The notes under the pieces were generated by a model, which was not told the origin of the DNA, did not search any database, and was given only the letters and a program-made list of their open reading frames with translations. A stretch of 64,000 nt of DNA. Source: Gaertneriomyces semiglobifer. Lineage: Eukaryota; Chytridiomycota; Chytridiomycetes; Spizellomycetales; Spizellomycetaceae. The stretch covers positions 124,001 through 188,000 of the forward strand of contig JAHLKF010000019.1 in NCBI GenBank assembly GCA_025558075.1, given 5' to 3'. Of this stretch, positions 22,211-36,605 are shown one piece after another (the stretch's first letter is position 1; the number at the start of each line of letters is the position of its first letter). The translations under genes and the position numbers were made by a program.

Positions 22211-25200
22211 CTACTCGTTCAGTGCCAACAGTCCGGCGACACCACGCCGGACCCAGACTTCTTCAGGGACAGTCGTGGGGATTCTCATGGACATTACGTA
22301 GTTCGTACTATGTCTAGATGCGAGAATAAAGAGGATGAACCAAGTTAGGGAGCATTCTTCCAGACAGTGTCTAGGGGTGATGAACTTACCCTGTAGTCGA
22401 AAGAGTTCCACGGCGAGCGCTCGTCTTGTAGACGGGACAATCATACGTATTGGCCAGCTCGAACTTGCTCCTCTCGCCGGGCTTCAGCCAGATGATCGGA
22501 AGCGAGTCGTACAGTACCCGGGGATGACTTTCAACGATCGAATTGGCTTCAATATCCCAGCGAGCACCTTCCAGAAAAAGTCCATTTATGTAGGCACCTT
22601 CCTCCGGCCGCACGCCAGCGCTTCGTGTCGGCAGCACCTGGTATTCAAACGCCAACAAGTCAATTGGAATGGTATACTTTCGGGCATAGTTCTGCAAACA
22701 GCCCGTCAAGAAACTCTGTGTGAAGAAGAACCCACTGAGCCAGAAAACCATCGGTGGGCCATTATCAATCCAGCTACGGAAAAACGCAAGACGTTGCAGG
22801 AGATCGTTAAAGTACGATGGAAGTGGCTTGATCGACGGGTACGACTTCCCGGCCCACAGCTTCGGGATCGACCCCACCATCATACTTCGCAACAGGTCTT
22901 CAAGGTCGCCCGACATCACAACGAGACCCTTGATGGCCTTTTGGATATTTACCAGGCTTTCACGAACAACTTCCGTCAGTGCGCGGTACCGGATACATTC
23001 TTGCAGCAACACGGTGTTCATAGATTCCATGTAACTGACCGGGTACTTCGTTCCAATCTCTACAGGATTGAATGCGCTAGGCAAACGATTCAGCATATCC
23101 GATGCCATTTCGGACGCGATTTCTTCAGTCGATTTCGAACCACCAGCGTCAGCTCTGCCCTGGGTGAGCATGATCGCTTTGAAGAAATTGTCTGTGTCTA
23201 GTTGACTCTTGGTAATGTCGGCATTGTCGTGGAGGTGGAAAACCTCAGGTCGCGCTTCCAGCGGTAGACTCTTAATATGATCTACGATCCCATTATAGCT
23301 GGTGTCTGATGGAATATGAAAAACGCCACTCGGTGAGAAGGCGTAGTTCTCTTTCTGGATGTTGGAATTGTACACCAGGCTGAGCATGCTCATCAGGCAT
23401 CGCCGATCTTTGTCATCGGTGACACGTCCACCGTAGTTGCATTGCCCTGCGTGGGAAGTGAGTTAAAGCGTCAAGAACGACAAATATCCGTGATGTACCT
23501 GTAAGATATGACAGGGCATCGTACGGAATCTCGTCATACTCGCTTAAAAAGTTGCGCAATTGGCGAGCTGATATCCGTAAGTCTGTGTCGTTGAACTGCG
23601 GTGGGGATTACTAAAGAGCCTCGTTTCAGCATTTGCTGAATACGGCGACACATACCTCGTACGGAATATTCCATCCAATAGGACCAAACTGGCGGCGTTC
23701 CTGGACCACAGCGTGGAAGAAGCATAATCCAAACAGCATTTTCTCAAAGGCTTGCTGCTTCTTCGATCCCTCGTAGAACGTCTTATCGTTGATTGGATCA
23801 CTCACGTATGATTGCATCAGATTGGCTCGTAAACCAGCCGGTGGTTCATTTGTCATCTTTACCCCATTTTGCAACAACGAGACAGGAAATCGGTCGCTAG
23901 GATAACTTGTAAGCCATAAGCGGAAATCCCTATGCGTCGACTCCGGTGTCAATTCCTCGCAGATCTTTTCTAGTGTCGACATCCAACTGATAGCAAGGTG
24001 ACAGTTTTGCAGTACAACCCACGACCCATCAGTCACTCCTGCAGCAATCATCTTTGCGGCGATAGGTCCTTGACCTTGACCAAGGGAGATTGAATTCAGC
24101 CTATTCCCTCCCATTTTCTTATCTTCAGCAAAGCGGAGTAAACTCGTCATCGGATCTGCACCAGGTGAGAGCACGAATATGAGCGGCGCTGTTGGGTGTG
24201 AGTCCGCGTAACTGCTAGCAAGATCAAAGGATGGCGGCTCTACGAATTCGCGGCCCATCTTGTCAATGATAAATAAGGTGATGGCAGCGATCATCTTGTC
24301 GGGCCGTAGACATCTTAGGACGAGCAGTTTTTGGAACTGATTCAAAGTGTCCTTCCACTTGCCAGGCAAAATCAGGTCCTGTGGTGTCGCATGGTCAAAC
24401 ATGTGCTTCCAGTCGTTTACATGGTCCACAAAATTGACGTCGAAGCCGCCAAATGGTCCTATGGTAGAGAGCCGACATATCTCACTCCACGTTTTCTCAC
24501 TAATCCATGACGGGTCGGGGTTGGCCGTCCTTGATGTTCCCAAGCCAATACCACCGGTCAGCAGGAAGCGCCACTCATCGTTATCTACCTCGCCTCGACC
24601 CCGGAGCACCGCAACAGTGAGCAGGAAAGAAAAGACCAGCTTATCCTTTTCGAAGAGCGATCTGCAGACATTGCGGTACAGTGATGCTGTAAAATGAGTT
24701 CTAAGAGTCGCCAACCGTGTTTCCAAATCCGATGACTTCTCGCTTTTCTCAGTTGAACTGACGAAAAGGTTGATGTACCATGATAAACTGTACTGGTACA
24801 TCGGCTCAATGCTCGCAAGATCGGCAATGCAGAAGAATAGAATTGATGAATACACGGCAATCGGCTTGTAGCCTACTCGAATCTCATCAATTTGGCGCTC
24901 CGTGTTCTCAGCGACGATTTGCTTTTCTCCAATCGTAACAGCCAGTGCCTTGGACGATGATAGAATTTGAATAGCTGTTTCGTCTTCAAGAATGTTGCCT
25001 TCCGAAGCTGAAAGGACCTCCAAAATTTTCGTCTCGGCAGCCTGAAGCTGCTTCTTATTTTCTGCACTCTGCAGTACCAGTTGCGCTTTCATCTCTTCCA
25101 ACTCCGGCCTTTCTTTGGCAATGACAATTCCCAGAAGTTGGTCCTCTAGTCCTTCAGGGGTAATCATAAAGTTGAGCAATGTAACCTTCGTGGAAAGTTC

Positions 25201-28200
25201 GGGTAAGTAGTGAGGGTTTCGCAGCTTGGTCGTGATGTATAGCCGAAACTCGGGCGAATACTCCACCACAGAGTCTCCCAGCTTGATGCATATCACCCCT
25301 CCTTGGCGGAAGGTTTGCTTCAGGAGTAACGGCTCCAGGACTGGATCAAGTTGTTCTTGTACGTTCTCCAACAACACGGGGGTACCGAACTGAATTGCGT
25401 TCTCCAAAGTACGCGTGTAATCCGCGTCTGTAAGCTTTATCACCTGCAAATTCTTAGGTTTTTCCATGTTCTTAATCCATCGGTTGGCCTGCCCCTGAGG
25501 GTCGATCATAAGTGGCCATCGGTGCGCGTACTTGATCATTATGCCATTGTCAATTCTGGGTGTAGTAAGACAGTCAATACCTTGTCACATCGGTCACCCG
25601 AAGGAACAACAATAAACTCTTACGAAAAGGAATCATTCGGTAGCCCGGCCATTGTCCATTCTCTAGCTTGGATGGGATCGCCGAGGACTTGGCTCAGCTT
25701 GATGTCGGTTGCGGAACAAGGTATTTGTTTTTCTTTGCACACCCGTGTCCAGTCGGCGATGCTTTCTGTAAAGGGATGTAAGCTCGAGAAAAATATATTA
25801 TTTCTTTCATCATCGGCAACGCACCGTCTCTGTACGCTTTGGTGAAAGCTCCCAAGTATGCAACAATAGCGCTGGACACGAGCACATCACCAGTTAACGC
25901 GATATACTGCTTTTGGAGTTGTTCGGCATTGTTGGTCCAACGATCACGTTCATCCCCGAGTGACCCAATCAGCTTCTCTGCACGCACGAGCTGCTTGGAA
26001 ACGGAGTCGACCTGCTGTTCTAAGCGCTCTTTCTTTTCAGTCATAGCTCGGAAATTCGCTTCCAAACCAGCCATGCGGTCTTCAACAGCTTTCAATGCAG
26101 CGCGCTTCTCGTTGAGGGCGGACATAACTTCGGCCAACTCGCCTTCAGCCTTCGCTAACGCCTCTCTTTTCGGGGCGACTACCTTGGCAACTCGGTCGTA
26201 TGATTCCATGGCGCGTACCCAACGGCATAGACCTTCAGCCGCAGACGATGCTTTCGCGACTTTCTCCGGATCGAACTCAGGGTTCTGCAAATGCTGCTTA
26301 GGACTGTACTTTCAAAACTATACATCGTGAAGCTTACATCGATGAATTTGCCCCGGATGACCTTCATTATTTTGGGGTCGATGTTATCTTTGTCGTACGA
26401 TTTCAAACTAGGTAAGAATCCGGAATCTCCCAGCATTTTTTGGGCCGGGACCTACGATTGCCAACGGGTCAGGTAACTTGTAAGAGCATGTCACTTCTCA
26501 TGTCTTGACCTACCCAATACGTTTCTTCCTTCTTTCCGCTGGAATCCGCAACCTTCACTGGTTTCACATCCTTCATAACGCAAACGGCTTCCATGACAAA
26601 CTTGACACCAGCAGGAGGACTCTATGGCCATTGGTGAGTAATAGTTCCAATGATGCAGCGTGTAGCAGTTATCTAACCTTCATAGTCTTAAGCAAATCAA
26701 TATCACTCTGTGTTGTCGGACGTCAACTGTTAGGCGAACCCCACAAAAAATTGGTATAGACCGCGCTTTACCTTCTTGAGAGTATCCAATGCAGCAATGG
26801 CTGCTTCCAGAGCCGGAATGGCTTCGGCTAACTGCGCTTCGCAATCTTCCTTAATCGCTGTCGCTTCGGCAGCCTTAGCACTGGCGATCTCTTCATCTCC
26901 CTTCACCACTGTCTTTACTTGCGCAACCTCGGCAGACTCCTTTTCTATCTGCACCATAATCTTATCTGTTTCTTCCTTCGTTTTGATAAGCTGTGGTTGC
27001 AACTCTCCCAGATCAACCTGCATTTTCGAAACTGCCCCCTGCGCGAAATTCAATTTCTCTAACCCGGTAACGTATCTATCCCGCAATTTTGATACTTCAT
27101 GCCGTTGGCGTTTGAGTAAATCTTTGAAGGTTCTGATCAACATGATGAATGATGTCGCGGTTACATAGTTGTGTCTTTTATTTATCGTCAGGAACTTTGC
27201 CGATTGGGCACGTGTACTCTCGTGTAAGTACTTGCACATATCCACCACATGTTTCCGCACAATATCGTCCATCTCCACCTCAGAGAGAAACTTTGTCGCA
27301 ACAGCCCCAAGAGCATCATCTGGCCAGTCGGTAAACCAATCAATTGTGCAGCAGTTGATGAGTGACGGGAATTTTCGCAGTCTGTTGCGGAATGCATCGC
27401 CTACGGGACTCATGCACAAACATATGTGCAAATTTTCTCTGCATCTTTCCACAAATAGCTGATAAAGAGCAGCCGGGGACGTGTCAGACGATCGAACCGG
27501 CGAACGAGTATCAGATCGCATCAGTTCGAACAATTCTTGTTTCTCATCGTTCGCAAATAGATTGGGGACCTCTCCAGCATTTAGCATGTTGTTGATATCT
27601 TCCAAGAATGATTCATGTTGACACTGGGTATCGCTGAAAAGAAATACGGTGGGTTTTCCCATTCCTCCGGCAGACCGGAATACTTTTTTCAGATCATCAT
27701 GCCATGCCTGCACATTGTAATTTCGCGAGATTTCAACTTGGAAGACATCGTACTCGGCAAGGTATGCAGCCATACGCGACAAGCTTTGGCGCCCACTCCC
27801 TCCTACGCCAACCAATAAAATATTACCACGTGGTTGCTGGAGAATGCGGCTGATGCGTGCAAGGTGTTCGATGGCAAAACGGAACATGACTACTCGGACG
27901 TAGATCAGTTTCGCAGGCATTCTGCATGAGATGAGGGCAGTACGTACCTAGATCCATCGGCTTTTTGCTCATTTGGTTGTATTCCGCTAAACTTTTTTCC
28001 ATGAAGTCAGTTAAAGCGTTCAAGTCCGTAATCTCGTCGTACGCCTTTCCAGCGGCGTCGCGCGGTGATAGGTAAGTTCCGAAAATCAATTTTCGCATAT
28101 CCGCTTCATCCAGGATTCCGTCGTGGTTGGCATCATACGCATTAAACACTGCATCAAAGTCAGTCTTAAATGCAGTTTTTACTACTTGAGTCCGATTGAA

Positions 28201-31200
28201 ATCAAAGAACCACTTCCGGTCAGCGTCATCAACAAGACGATCATTAATGACGCGATACGCTTCATGCATCCACAAACGGATCATTTTCTCGGGCACAGGA
28301 ATTGTCTCCGGTCGAGACAATAGCACGCCCTGAATGATTCTCGCGAAGTCCCGCAAATTGAATGTGTAGTGGGACTTCATAGGTGTAGGTAGAAGATTGG
28401 CCATTGAGCCACGGTACACTTGCAATGTTGCTTCCACTATGGATTTGGTCATATCTCTCACTTCAGCCGTAAAGTTACTCGCGTTGAAATGCCAGTTCAA
28501 AATGGTCTCAAAAATCAGTTGCAATGTGGTATCATCAAAAGGCGTAATCGTTATGGTGTTGAAATGGCGTAAAAACTGTTTGACCAGGTGAGTTCACTGC
28601 AGAACACACGACCCAACGAACGGTACATACTCTAGACGTGATAGGGTTACGACCACCTCCAGGGGGTCCCATGGCACCCACAAATTGTATGCCCTCGAAT
28701 TTCTATCCGACACCAGGTTCAATACTTCCACTCTTTCGTTCTCAGACTACTCCTCACTTACCGTCGTTGAATTCTCCTTGTACCAGCCTACAGGTTCCGG
28801 CACGCCGAAGATTAATACTCAGGAATAGATTCAATGGGTTACAGTAAATTACCTTCGTGATCCATCCATTGTCTCAAAAGCTCAATAGGTGGTTGTGCAC
28901 CATACTGTTCTCGAGCCGGCATGTTCAAGTCATCGACAAATATGACACTCTTCTTGCCCATTGGAGGTCCATAGACACCTTTCCTTCTTCGGTCAAGTTT
29001 TGACTCGATGATGTCTTGCGTTTGATTCGCAGTCGTTTGTGCGGAGAAGTTGATAAACACGGGAATGTACGTGTCTGCCGACAAACGGTGGACCAGTCCA
29101 TCTCGCACATACATGGATTTTCCAGTACCAGTTGGGCCGACGAACAGCACATGTTTTTGATGCCGGACGAGTAGTTCAAGTAAGTATTCATATCGCGCAG
29201 TATCGACCGTGGGCACCATGATGTTATCGACTTTCGTTTTCGCAGGTATGGACCAATCGTGCGGTATGGTATCAAGCCATGTGCGCCATTGTCCTCCATT
29301 AACGTTTTCGAAGATGTAATCGTATACTCTACCGTCGGGGAAGTTGGCTTGGAAAGATAAGTTGTGAGGCAATGGAGCCTTGGGGTTCGTTCCCACGCAT
29401 AACGATTTCAGATAATCCGAGAATTTCATTCTTCCCGATTCATCAACACTGGCTCCCACAGACCATACTAGGGCAAACAAGAACATCCCTTGGATGCACT
29501 TATCTTCCAGCGGGGAACTCTTGTCGTCTGACGCACTTGTAAAGTCGTCAAAAAGACTTTCGAAGATATTGAAAAGGGATATAACCATATTGCTGTCGCT
29601 GGTTTCGGATATTTCTATGCATTCTTTGCGAATGAAGGCTAAGCACGGGCCGACTAGCCAGTCAGTCATCGCTATAACCGTGCCCTTTTGGTCTTCACTC
29701 AATGCGCTCTTGTTTAACCAAGAGATAAACATCGTGTTGCGCCAGCCAAGGCGGCTGGGCTCCATGTAAATCATACCGCAACGACTGACGGTGGCTGTAC
29801 AGTATCGGTCAGAAAGGTTCCAATGCATTAACGGGCGAGATACTTGCCAGGTGAAGCAACAGCAAGGTCGCGGACTTCGAAAATCAAACTCATAGTGGAC
29901 GACAGTTGGATAATTTCACCACTGTTGAGACAAAGTTTCTTGTTATCATCCAGGACGGTGTTCATATTTTCAATCCAGATGGCATCAACCGGACCATCAA
30001 AAATAATCCATTTTCGCTCTGGGGTCTGCGCGGATGCAAAACCTCGGAAGCCGACAGCAAGAATACCGTCACTCCATTCGTGGGTTACCGGGTCGAACTG
30101 CCCGTATAGCTGACCCATGGTGATGGATTTCGGGTTCAAGATATACGTCAAAACCTTAGCTTCTGCTTCAGGGTCTACTTTGTTGATGTCAGACAATGCA
30201 CCTTGTAGGACTTTGTATGCCGCAGTCTTTCCAGAGAAGGATTCGCCAACGACCATAAAACCTGAGTGGGCCGTCAACCGCTGATACGCGAATGCAACTC
30301 AACATCATACGTCTACGTACCGTGACGGACAAGCATCATCTCATAAATTTGCAATATCTTTTCAGTGAACGCCGGTACAGCTTGCAAGTTTGATGCAAGG
30401 CAATTGGCTTCGATAGCCTTCATCAATTTCTCATAATCGGGAGTTGGCAAGGTCACCTGCAATCAAAGCCTTAGTGCTCTGGGCTTGGTTTTTTAACATT
30501 TTCTCATGATATTTACCCCCGGGAACAAGTCGGCAGTGATACCCTTGAATAAGGGTATATCTTGAGCCAAGAACTTAGCAAGATTGACGTCAATAATAGA
30601 CCGTAGAACAATGATATTCTATGAAAAAGCCTTTCTCAGCAAAATGGCCAGCAAAGCAAAAAGCACCGAAATGTCCCACCTCATTTTCGTTGGGGTATTT
30701 CAACTTCAATGCTCCTGCAGCGTTGAGAACTGATTTGACAGCACGCATACCGTAATCGTAGTGATCCTGTGAACTGAGCTGCTCTGAACATAACCGATAG
30801 GTAGCTGTAATTTTGACAGCCAGACTACGGGCGTTGACAAATCCAAAACTGTACAGACTGATTTCTGCAATTAGTGTGTAATCAGGAACCTAAGGATAAT
30901 GGTTAAACCAGCGGGATGAAGGCAAGTACGAGTGCAAGTGCGATCGTACCATCATGGCCACAGGTCGGAACAATGCCTTCAAGTTATCAGGCAGTTCGGA
31001 ACGTCCAGCATAGCCTGGATTCATAGTGATAAAGCAGTTGGCAACTGGGTTTAAGGTGAGTTCTGTGCCCTCAAATGTGAACACTTCCAGCTTGGCTGCC
31101 TTCGCCCGTTGGATTGTGAGAATCTGTTGCGCAACGACAGAAAGCACCTCCAGGTCGATACGGTTGAACTCATCAAAACAAGCCCACGCTCCAGCAGATG

Positions 31201-34200
31201 CCAATCCTTTGAAGAATTTTCCCATGGCAATGTAGTCGAGACCATCAGAACAGTTGTATACAACGCAAAACATTGCCAGAGCCTTTGCAAGGTCCTTGAC
31301 AGTCTCTGTTTTTCCAGTACCGGCCGGACCTTCTGGGGCACCACCCAAGTTGAGTTGTAGCGCTCCAAATAGTGTTCGATAACACCTATCCGTAAGCGGT
31401 GTGATGACAAGCCTTCCGGTGTTGCCTAAGTACTCGTAACCATACCTGTCCAACAGTTAGGCGCATTCAGATGATGTTACTGCGAGGGCACTTACTTTTG
31501 AACTGAATTGATCATTTTAACAAGAACTCCAGTAGATTTTTCCGGGTAATAATATCGTAACTGGCTAAGCCATTCGAAATCGTTCACATTAGTGACCTTG
31601 ACTTCGTCAAGCCTGCTCACAACATCCCGTGCGTGTACTTCGATCTAGAAAAGTAAGTCAGCTTCCGGTCATGAGACATCCAACCAAGGACAGAGTCACC
31701 TACCACAACGAGGGCTTCCAGTGTAGTTCTTGCAAGCCGCGACAGGTTGCCACGCACAAGTTCTACAATCTTGCCTAGCTTTTCCGTGCTTTGATCCACG
31801 TATTTGGACAATCCATTGCTCCGGCCTTCAAGAATAACAAACTCCACTTCCTTCGTCCAGTAAATCTGACTTACAGCCAAAACGACTTGGCCAGGCCATT
31901 TCAACACCCACTGCTCGCGCGGTATTTCTTTGTAGTTCTCCAGCGCTGTATGGGTGACCCGGCGCAAACTTGCCAACATCGCCTGCTCCACTTGTACCAA
32001 CCAGCGCTCCACCGCTCCAGCTGCAGCAGCGGTTGAAATCGGGTCATTGAACTTTATGTACTCTTTCTGGCTACTGTACATTCCAAGAATCTCATTCTCC
32101 TCATCGAACTCCAAACTGTCAACACCTTCAAAGCACTTTTTGAGATGAGGCTGTACACGCTTCGGATCGCGAGTCTCCGAAAGGATTTCCAGAATTTCAT
32201 CATTGGACAGGAAGAAGAATCGTGGGAAGAACAAACGCTTGACCTCCAGGTATTGGTTCAGACCCTTCTGAATTAGCTCGAGCTCGCCATTGCTTTCTTT
32301 GAGCTTCTCTAAGAGCTCCGGCATGGCACATACTCTCAGAACATGTCGATCGGTGACACAGTATGCCATTGTATCCTTCCATGTCTTATTCACGGAAATG
32401 AACCGCTTTCCTTCCGTAGGCATTTGCCGCATAATGTCTTCGGAGCTAAAGATGGGCTCAAGGTACAACCATGTTACCTGGACCTTGAGCCATTCATCCA
32501 CAATTTCCTGCATGTTTAAGAGGCGATCTTCCCAAGCCTTACTTTCCTCCTCAAAAGCTTTGATAAACGGTGAACTCCTCATGGTCTGCGTCTTCACAAT
32601 ATGATCGTCGAATAACGTCTGGATCTCGTCAACAGATGATAAGATATGCGTCCCAGTGTCTCGGTATTCCACCGTTCCAAACTCCATATCTTGCCATTCT
32701 GCGTACATTTTTTGCAAGGCTTTCTCGAATGAGTATTCCTTGGTTGCAACAGATGAAATCTGCTCGAGTTTATCCATGTGGTCGGTCAGGTTACGCTCGA
32801 GCACTGTGATAGCTTTGCTTAATGCATGCATAGCAATGAATAGGACAAACATACGTACCCCCAGCCAAATTAGTGGTCTCATCCGGTTGGAACCTAAACC
32901 CGACGACTTGACTAATATCTTTCCAATGTCGCTCACGTAGACCTGGGTTGCACAGAGTGCTTATCAACGGTAGTGATACTTGGAACCGCTCAATTTGTTC
33001 CTTAGTGATCTCGGCAATTTCAAGCGGTGAAGGATTATTCTCGAAAGTCAAGCATAGCTTGAAAATATTACGGCGCATGTTCGTGACTTCCTGCTCGACG
33101 ACTTCAGCATCTAGCTTCAAGAATGGGCCGGTCATCCAGCTGTGGTAGCAGCGCTGGAAGTCCGTAGACGTCTGGTATAATGTCAGGAACGGGGCCAGCG
33201 CGTCCATTGTAGTGGTAAGAGTGTTGAACTTCGTCGGTTCCCATCCAAATAACTCTTCCTCTCGGTTGAATGTTGTGATTTTCTCGGCGATGCTGTCCAA
33301 CCTGCTCTGCAACTTCTGTGCGGCCTTGAGGTACTTAGATAAATCGTCATAGTTGCCAAAGGAGTGGTATTCCTCAATTTGCTTTGTGTATCCGTCCAGT
33401 TCGGCGAAGAGCTTCTCTCGTCGAGACTTGAGATCTTCTTGATTCTCTTGCCTCGCATTGGTAAGAATATTCTCAGCCTCCATGAAATTCGGGGCCATTT
33501 TTTGTGGCCAGGTGAACAGATTTGTGTTCAGGTCGTAATCATCCGTGCTCAACGAGGAGAACGTCAAAATAAAATTCAATCGTTTCTTTCCATCTTCTAC
33601 TTTTTCCTCCAATTGCCGCATGGCCACTCGTCTACTGTCATCTACAAATTTCTGCAGCTTGACCATCTCTTCAACGCCATCTGGTGGGGTGAGCATTCTC
33701 TCAGCCAGCCCCTCAAAGCTCTTCATGAGTTCTTCGCAATCTCGCTTATATACCACCATGAAGTGCCCAAGGATGCGGTTGCTTAAACCCATAGCCCGAT
33801 CTGATAAGCTAGTAATGAAGTCTTCACAATGAAGCTCGACCAAGGGAAAATGCACGATGAATGGGTAAGCACTGTTGATCCTCGCAGTTGCCATCGTTCG
33901 ATACTGCCGGACCTGTTCCATTAAGTGCTCATTTGTGGGCTCATTCTCAAGGAACGCTGTCACTTCACTTTCCGCCTCGCCAACAATAAGTGGTCGATGC
34001 TTGTCAAATTCAGCAATGTAAGCAAACGGCGCTTTCAAAAATCTCTCCAACTTGCTTCGCACTTTGTTTCTCGCATCCTCCACTAATTTTGGAAATGTTT
34101 CCGCAAAAGCAACCCGTATGCACTGCTCCGGTTTGAGGTTCATAATTCCAGCGCGAGTGCTGGTGACAGCTTGCCCCGTTGCAAAAAGTTGCGTCTCAAT

Positions 34201-35846
34201 TTTAGGTATCCTATCTGCTGCTACTATCAACGCGTCCAGTAATCCATCTACTGTGGTTAACAACTCCTTCGCAGTCGGTTCAAACGTAATCTCGTTATCA
34301 TTGAGGACCAGGTGCATGATCAGCGTGAGCGGTTGCAGAGATTCTCCTTGTGCATTCGGAGAAAGGCGTGCGCTGAAAAGCGCAACAAAGTCTTCCAAGG
34401 ACTTCTCAACAATCCAACGTAACTGGGTTGCGAGCACAAAAGCGACCGTTTTGAAGAAGGACTCCAGCCGTTCCGCTTGTATAGACGACCAAGACGACGA
34501 ATTGGTCTTTCGACCCTGATAAAACACATTTAACATGGCAGGGTACCAACTACGTAACACAACGGATATTAGGTCACTACCAGTGCTCATCAGAACGGCG
34601 TTAGATACCTGGTCATCAGTTTGTCATGGGACTTTTCAAACCTAGTCATCATCGTAGTCTTGAAGGATTTCAGTTCCCAAGCGGCTCCTTTGCCCAGGAT
34701 AGTATCCAATTCAAATAATCGTATGTTTTGAAACATATGCCATAGGTCTTGCATTTCGGCAATTGTAGGGTTGATGGAAAATAAGCTGTTTTGTATGATT
34801 TGGCGTGCAATTATGTACGACTGCTGCCATGTCGCAGTAGATTTTCGGATTCTGACCAAAAAAGGTCAACTCCAACATTCCGTTAAGCATAAATCGACAC
34901 TGAGCTGGTTACCCTACAAAGACGCTTTCGCCTTCTTTTTCTTCCCGACCTCGAGGGTCTTTAAGTACAAAGTCCACAATGGCCTTTTTGACACTCATGT
35001 GGTATTCTTCCCGCATCTCCTCGCTCAGAGTTTCCACGGTGTGGCCATGCTCATGCTTCAGTTCGTCTGGTAACAAGCTCAACACGTTGCGAAGCCATTG
35101 TGATTCCATATCGGACACGCGGGAGGTGTCTATCCCATTAGAAATGTAGTAGTAGTACCGTTGCTACATACGTAACTGTTGAATACACTCACTACCCGAC
35201 ATGTCTGGCATTGTTGTACGCACCATAACATCTTTTTCTGCGGGTCGGTCGTCGTGATTGCTCTCAGATTCCTCACCAGCCTGCCTGCGAATGATGGTCG
35301 GCGGGAAATCGACTATAAATCTCAAACAGACTGAAGTCTTACATGACAATGTTCACCAAAGTCGATCTAAAACCTTCTTTTTCCTTTTTGGCTTCATCGC
35401 GTTCCACTTTCTCTTCTTTTCGGGTTATACGCTCTTCCTTTCGAGGCAGTTGCGGTGACACATTCCCATTGAAAGCATCTTGAATACAGAGTTAGTTGAG
35501 TGGTTACTCTTCCATAACCAGCAGAGGCACGTACCATCTGCAAAATTGCCTCGCAAGCCTTCCTCTATCTTTTCGAAAACGCCAAGCATACCCTCATCAG
35601 CGAGGGCATGTGATGTTCCTGTCTGCCATGACCGACCACGCGTTCCAGTTGGAAGCAGATCACGCTACATTCTCCTTGATCAGATGTTGTGACCGTATAA
35701 ATTTCTTCCTAAACTTTCTCACCTTTGCAGGTTTCCCTGTGCTTCCCAATTGCGGAAGGAACCCTTGCTGTGCCTAATCCCAAATAGTTAGAGGTAAGGC
35801 GTAACTCGCGCTGATGCAGGATACTTACCCCCTGCTTGTTCCTCAT
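22211..35846 (-). CDS. Axonemal dynein heavy chain, inner-arm DNAH3/7/12 type
   Basis: A multi-exon gene encodes the force-generating ATPase of a single-headed inner dynein arm; about 4,000 residues are expected. The start is placed at 35846 ([14 protein letters not shown]); short exons then lead into the tail. The AAA1 P-loop GPAGTGKT is at 31307-31330, followed by [18 protein letters not shown] and [11 protein letters not shown]2 has GESFSGKT (30224-30247), AAA3 GPTGTGKS (near 29117-29140) and AAA4 GVGGSGRQS (near 27784-27810). An EF-hand-like loop, [12 protein letters not shown] (28099-28134), precedes AAA4, and [12 protein letters not shown] matches the DNAH3/7/12 branch. The coiled-coil stalk and microtubule-binding tip lie at about 27.2-25.7 kb; AAA5/6 and the C-terminal domain follow, including [17 protein letters not shown]. 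The last exon (about 22323-22211) ends GLLALNE, after an intron not crossed by the long frame. It shows the organism builds a motile flagellum. Confidence 0.9.
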
Positions 35847-35971
35847 CGTTTGTCCACCCTTCCAACCGATACAGCCTGTTCACTATCCTGCCTCAAAAAC
35901 CGCATTTGCCAAGATCAAATCCGCGTTTCTATCGGAGTAACGTCAGCCAGTTACCTAATCCGCTTGTGAAC

Positions 35972-35987
35972 GATAACGGTGATAACG
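35972..35987. promoter_or_regulatory. Paired GATA motifs upstream of uraD
   Basis: Two copies of gataacg, separated by gt, sit about 90-105 bases upstream of the uraD start codon. Closely spaced GATA pairs are the preferred targets of fungal nitrogen regulators of the AreA/NIT2 type. The same region is upstream of the dynein start, so assignment to uraD is an inference. Confidence 0.4.
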
Positions 35988-36077
35988 CGTCTTGATACCT
36001 TCAAACCGCGATCAGCTAAACGCTTCTTGAATTGCTGGACGAAATTGAAAGGCCATCACCATTCTACGTTTACACAA

Positions 36078-36605
36078 ATGGCACATCAGGACGCACCCAC
36101 GCTTGCATCAATCGCCACTCTCAACAACCTATCCGAGTCCGATTTCTCGTCGCAGCTTTCTCTTCTTTTTGAGCCCGCCCCACCTCTCACTCAAGCTCTG
36201 ATCGCACAGCGCCCTTTCGAATCATACCTCAGCCTTCTTGACAAAGCCAGTTCCATCATTGAATCTCTACCCGAGGATGAGAAGATTTTCGTCATTAATG
36301 CTCATCCGCGTATAGGTGAGGCAAAGAAGAATCTATCCGCGCTTTCATATAAAGAGCAAGGATATGCGATCCAGACAGCAGAGGATCCGGAGGTTATGGA
36401 ACGTTTGCGAATTCTAAATGAAGCCTATGAAAAGAAGTATGGATTCAAGTTTGTCGTATTTGTGAATGGGAGACCGAAGAAGGAGATAATCCCGGTGTTT
36501 GAAGAGCGATTAAACAATGGAACGAGAGACGGCGAACTGCATACAGGCTTGTCAGACATGATTCTCATTGCGAGAGATAGACTCAAAAAATTATCTAGTC
36601 AGTAG
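36078..36605 (+). CDS. uraD: 2-oxo-4-hydroxy-4-carboxy-5-ureidoimidazoline (OHCU) decarboxylase
   Basis: A single-exon gene of 175 residues starting at MAHQDAPTLASIATLN. It converts OHCU to S-allantoin, the step after urate hydroxylation and HIU hydrolysis. The family signature is clear: VINAHPRIGEAKKNLSALSY followed by KEQ (catalytic His in HPRIG and the S..EQ pair), then LRILNEAYEKKYGFKFVVF, PVFEERLNNGTRDGEL (Arg/Asn/Glu of the active site) and the terminal ARDRLKKL. The C terminus SSQ is not a peroxisomal PTS1 signal. It lies tail to tail with xanthine dehydrogenase (stop codons about 130 bases apart) and is the first gene of the purine cluster. Paired GATA motifs lie upstream, and the last codons take part in a tandem duplication. 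Confidence 0.9.
   Translation: MAHQDAPTLASIATLNNLSESDFSSQLSLLFEPAPPLTQALIAQRPFESYLSLLDKASSIIESLPEDEKIFVINAHPRIGEAKKNLSALSYKEQGYAIQTAEDPEVMERLRILNEAYEKKYGFKFVVFVNGRPKKEIIPVFEERLNNGTRDGELHTGLSDMILIARDRLKKLSSQ

Noticed and set aside
22335..23201. 288-residue plus-strand frame
   Set aside because: It lies antisense to the dynein C-terminal exon, which has clear family similarity; the plus frame has none.
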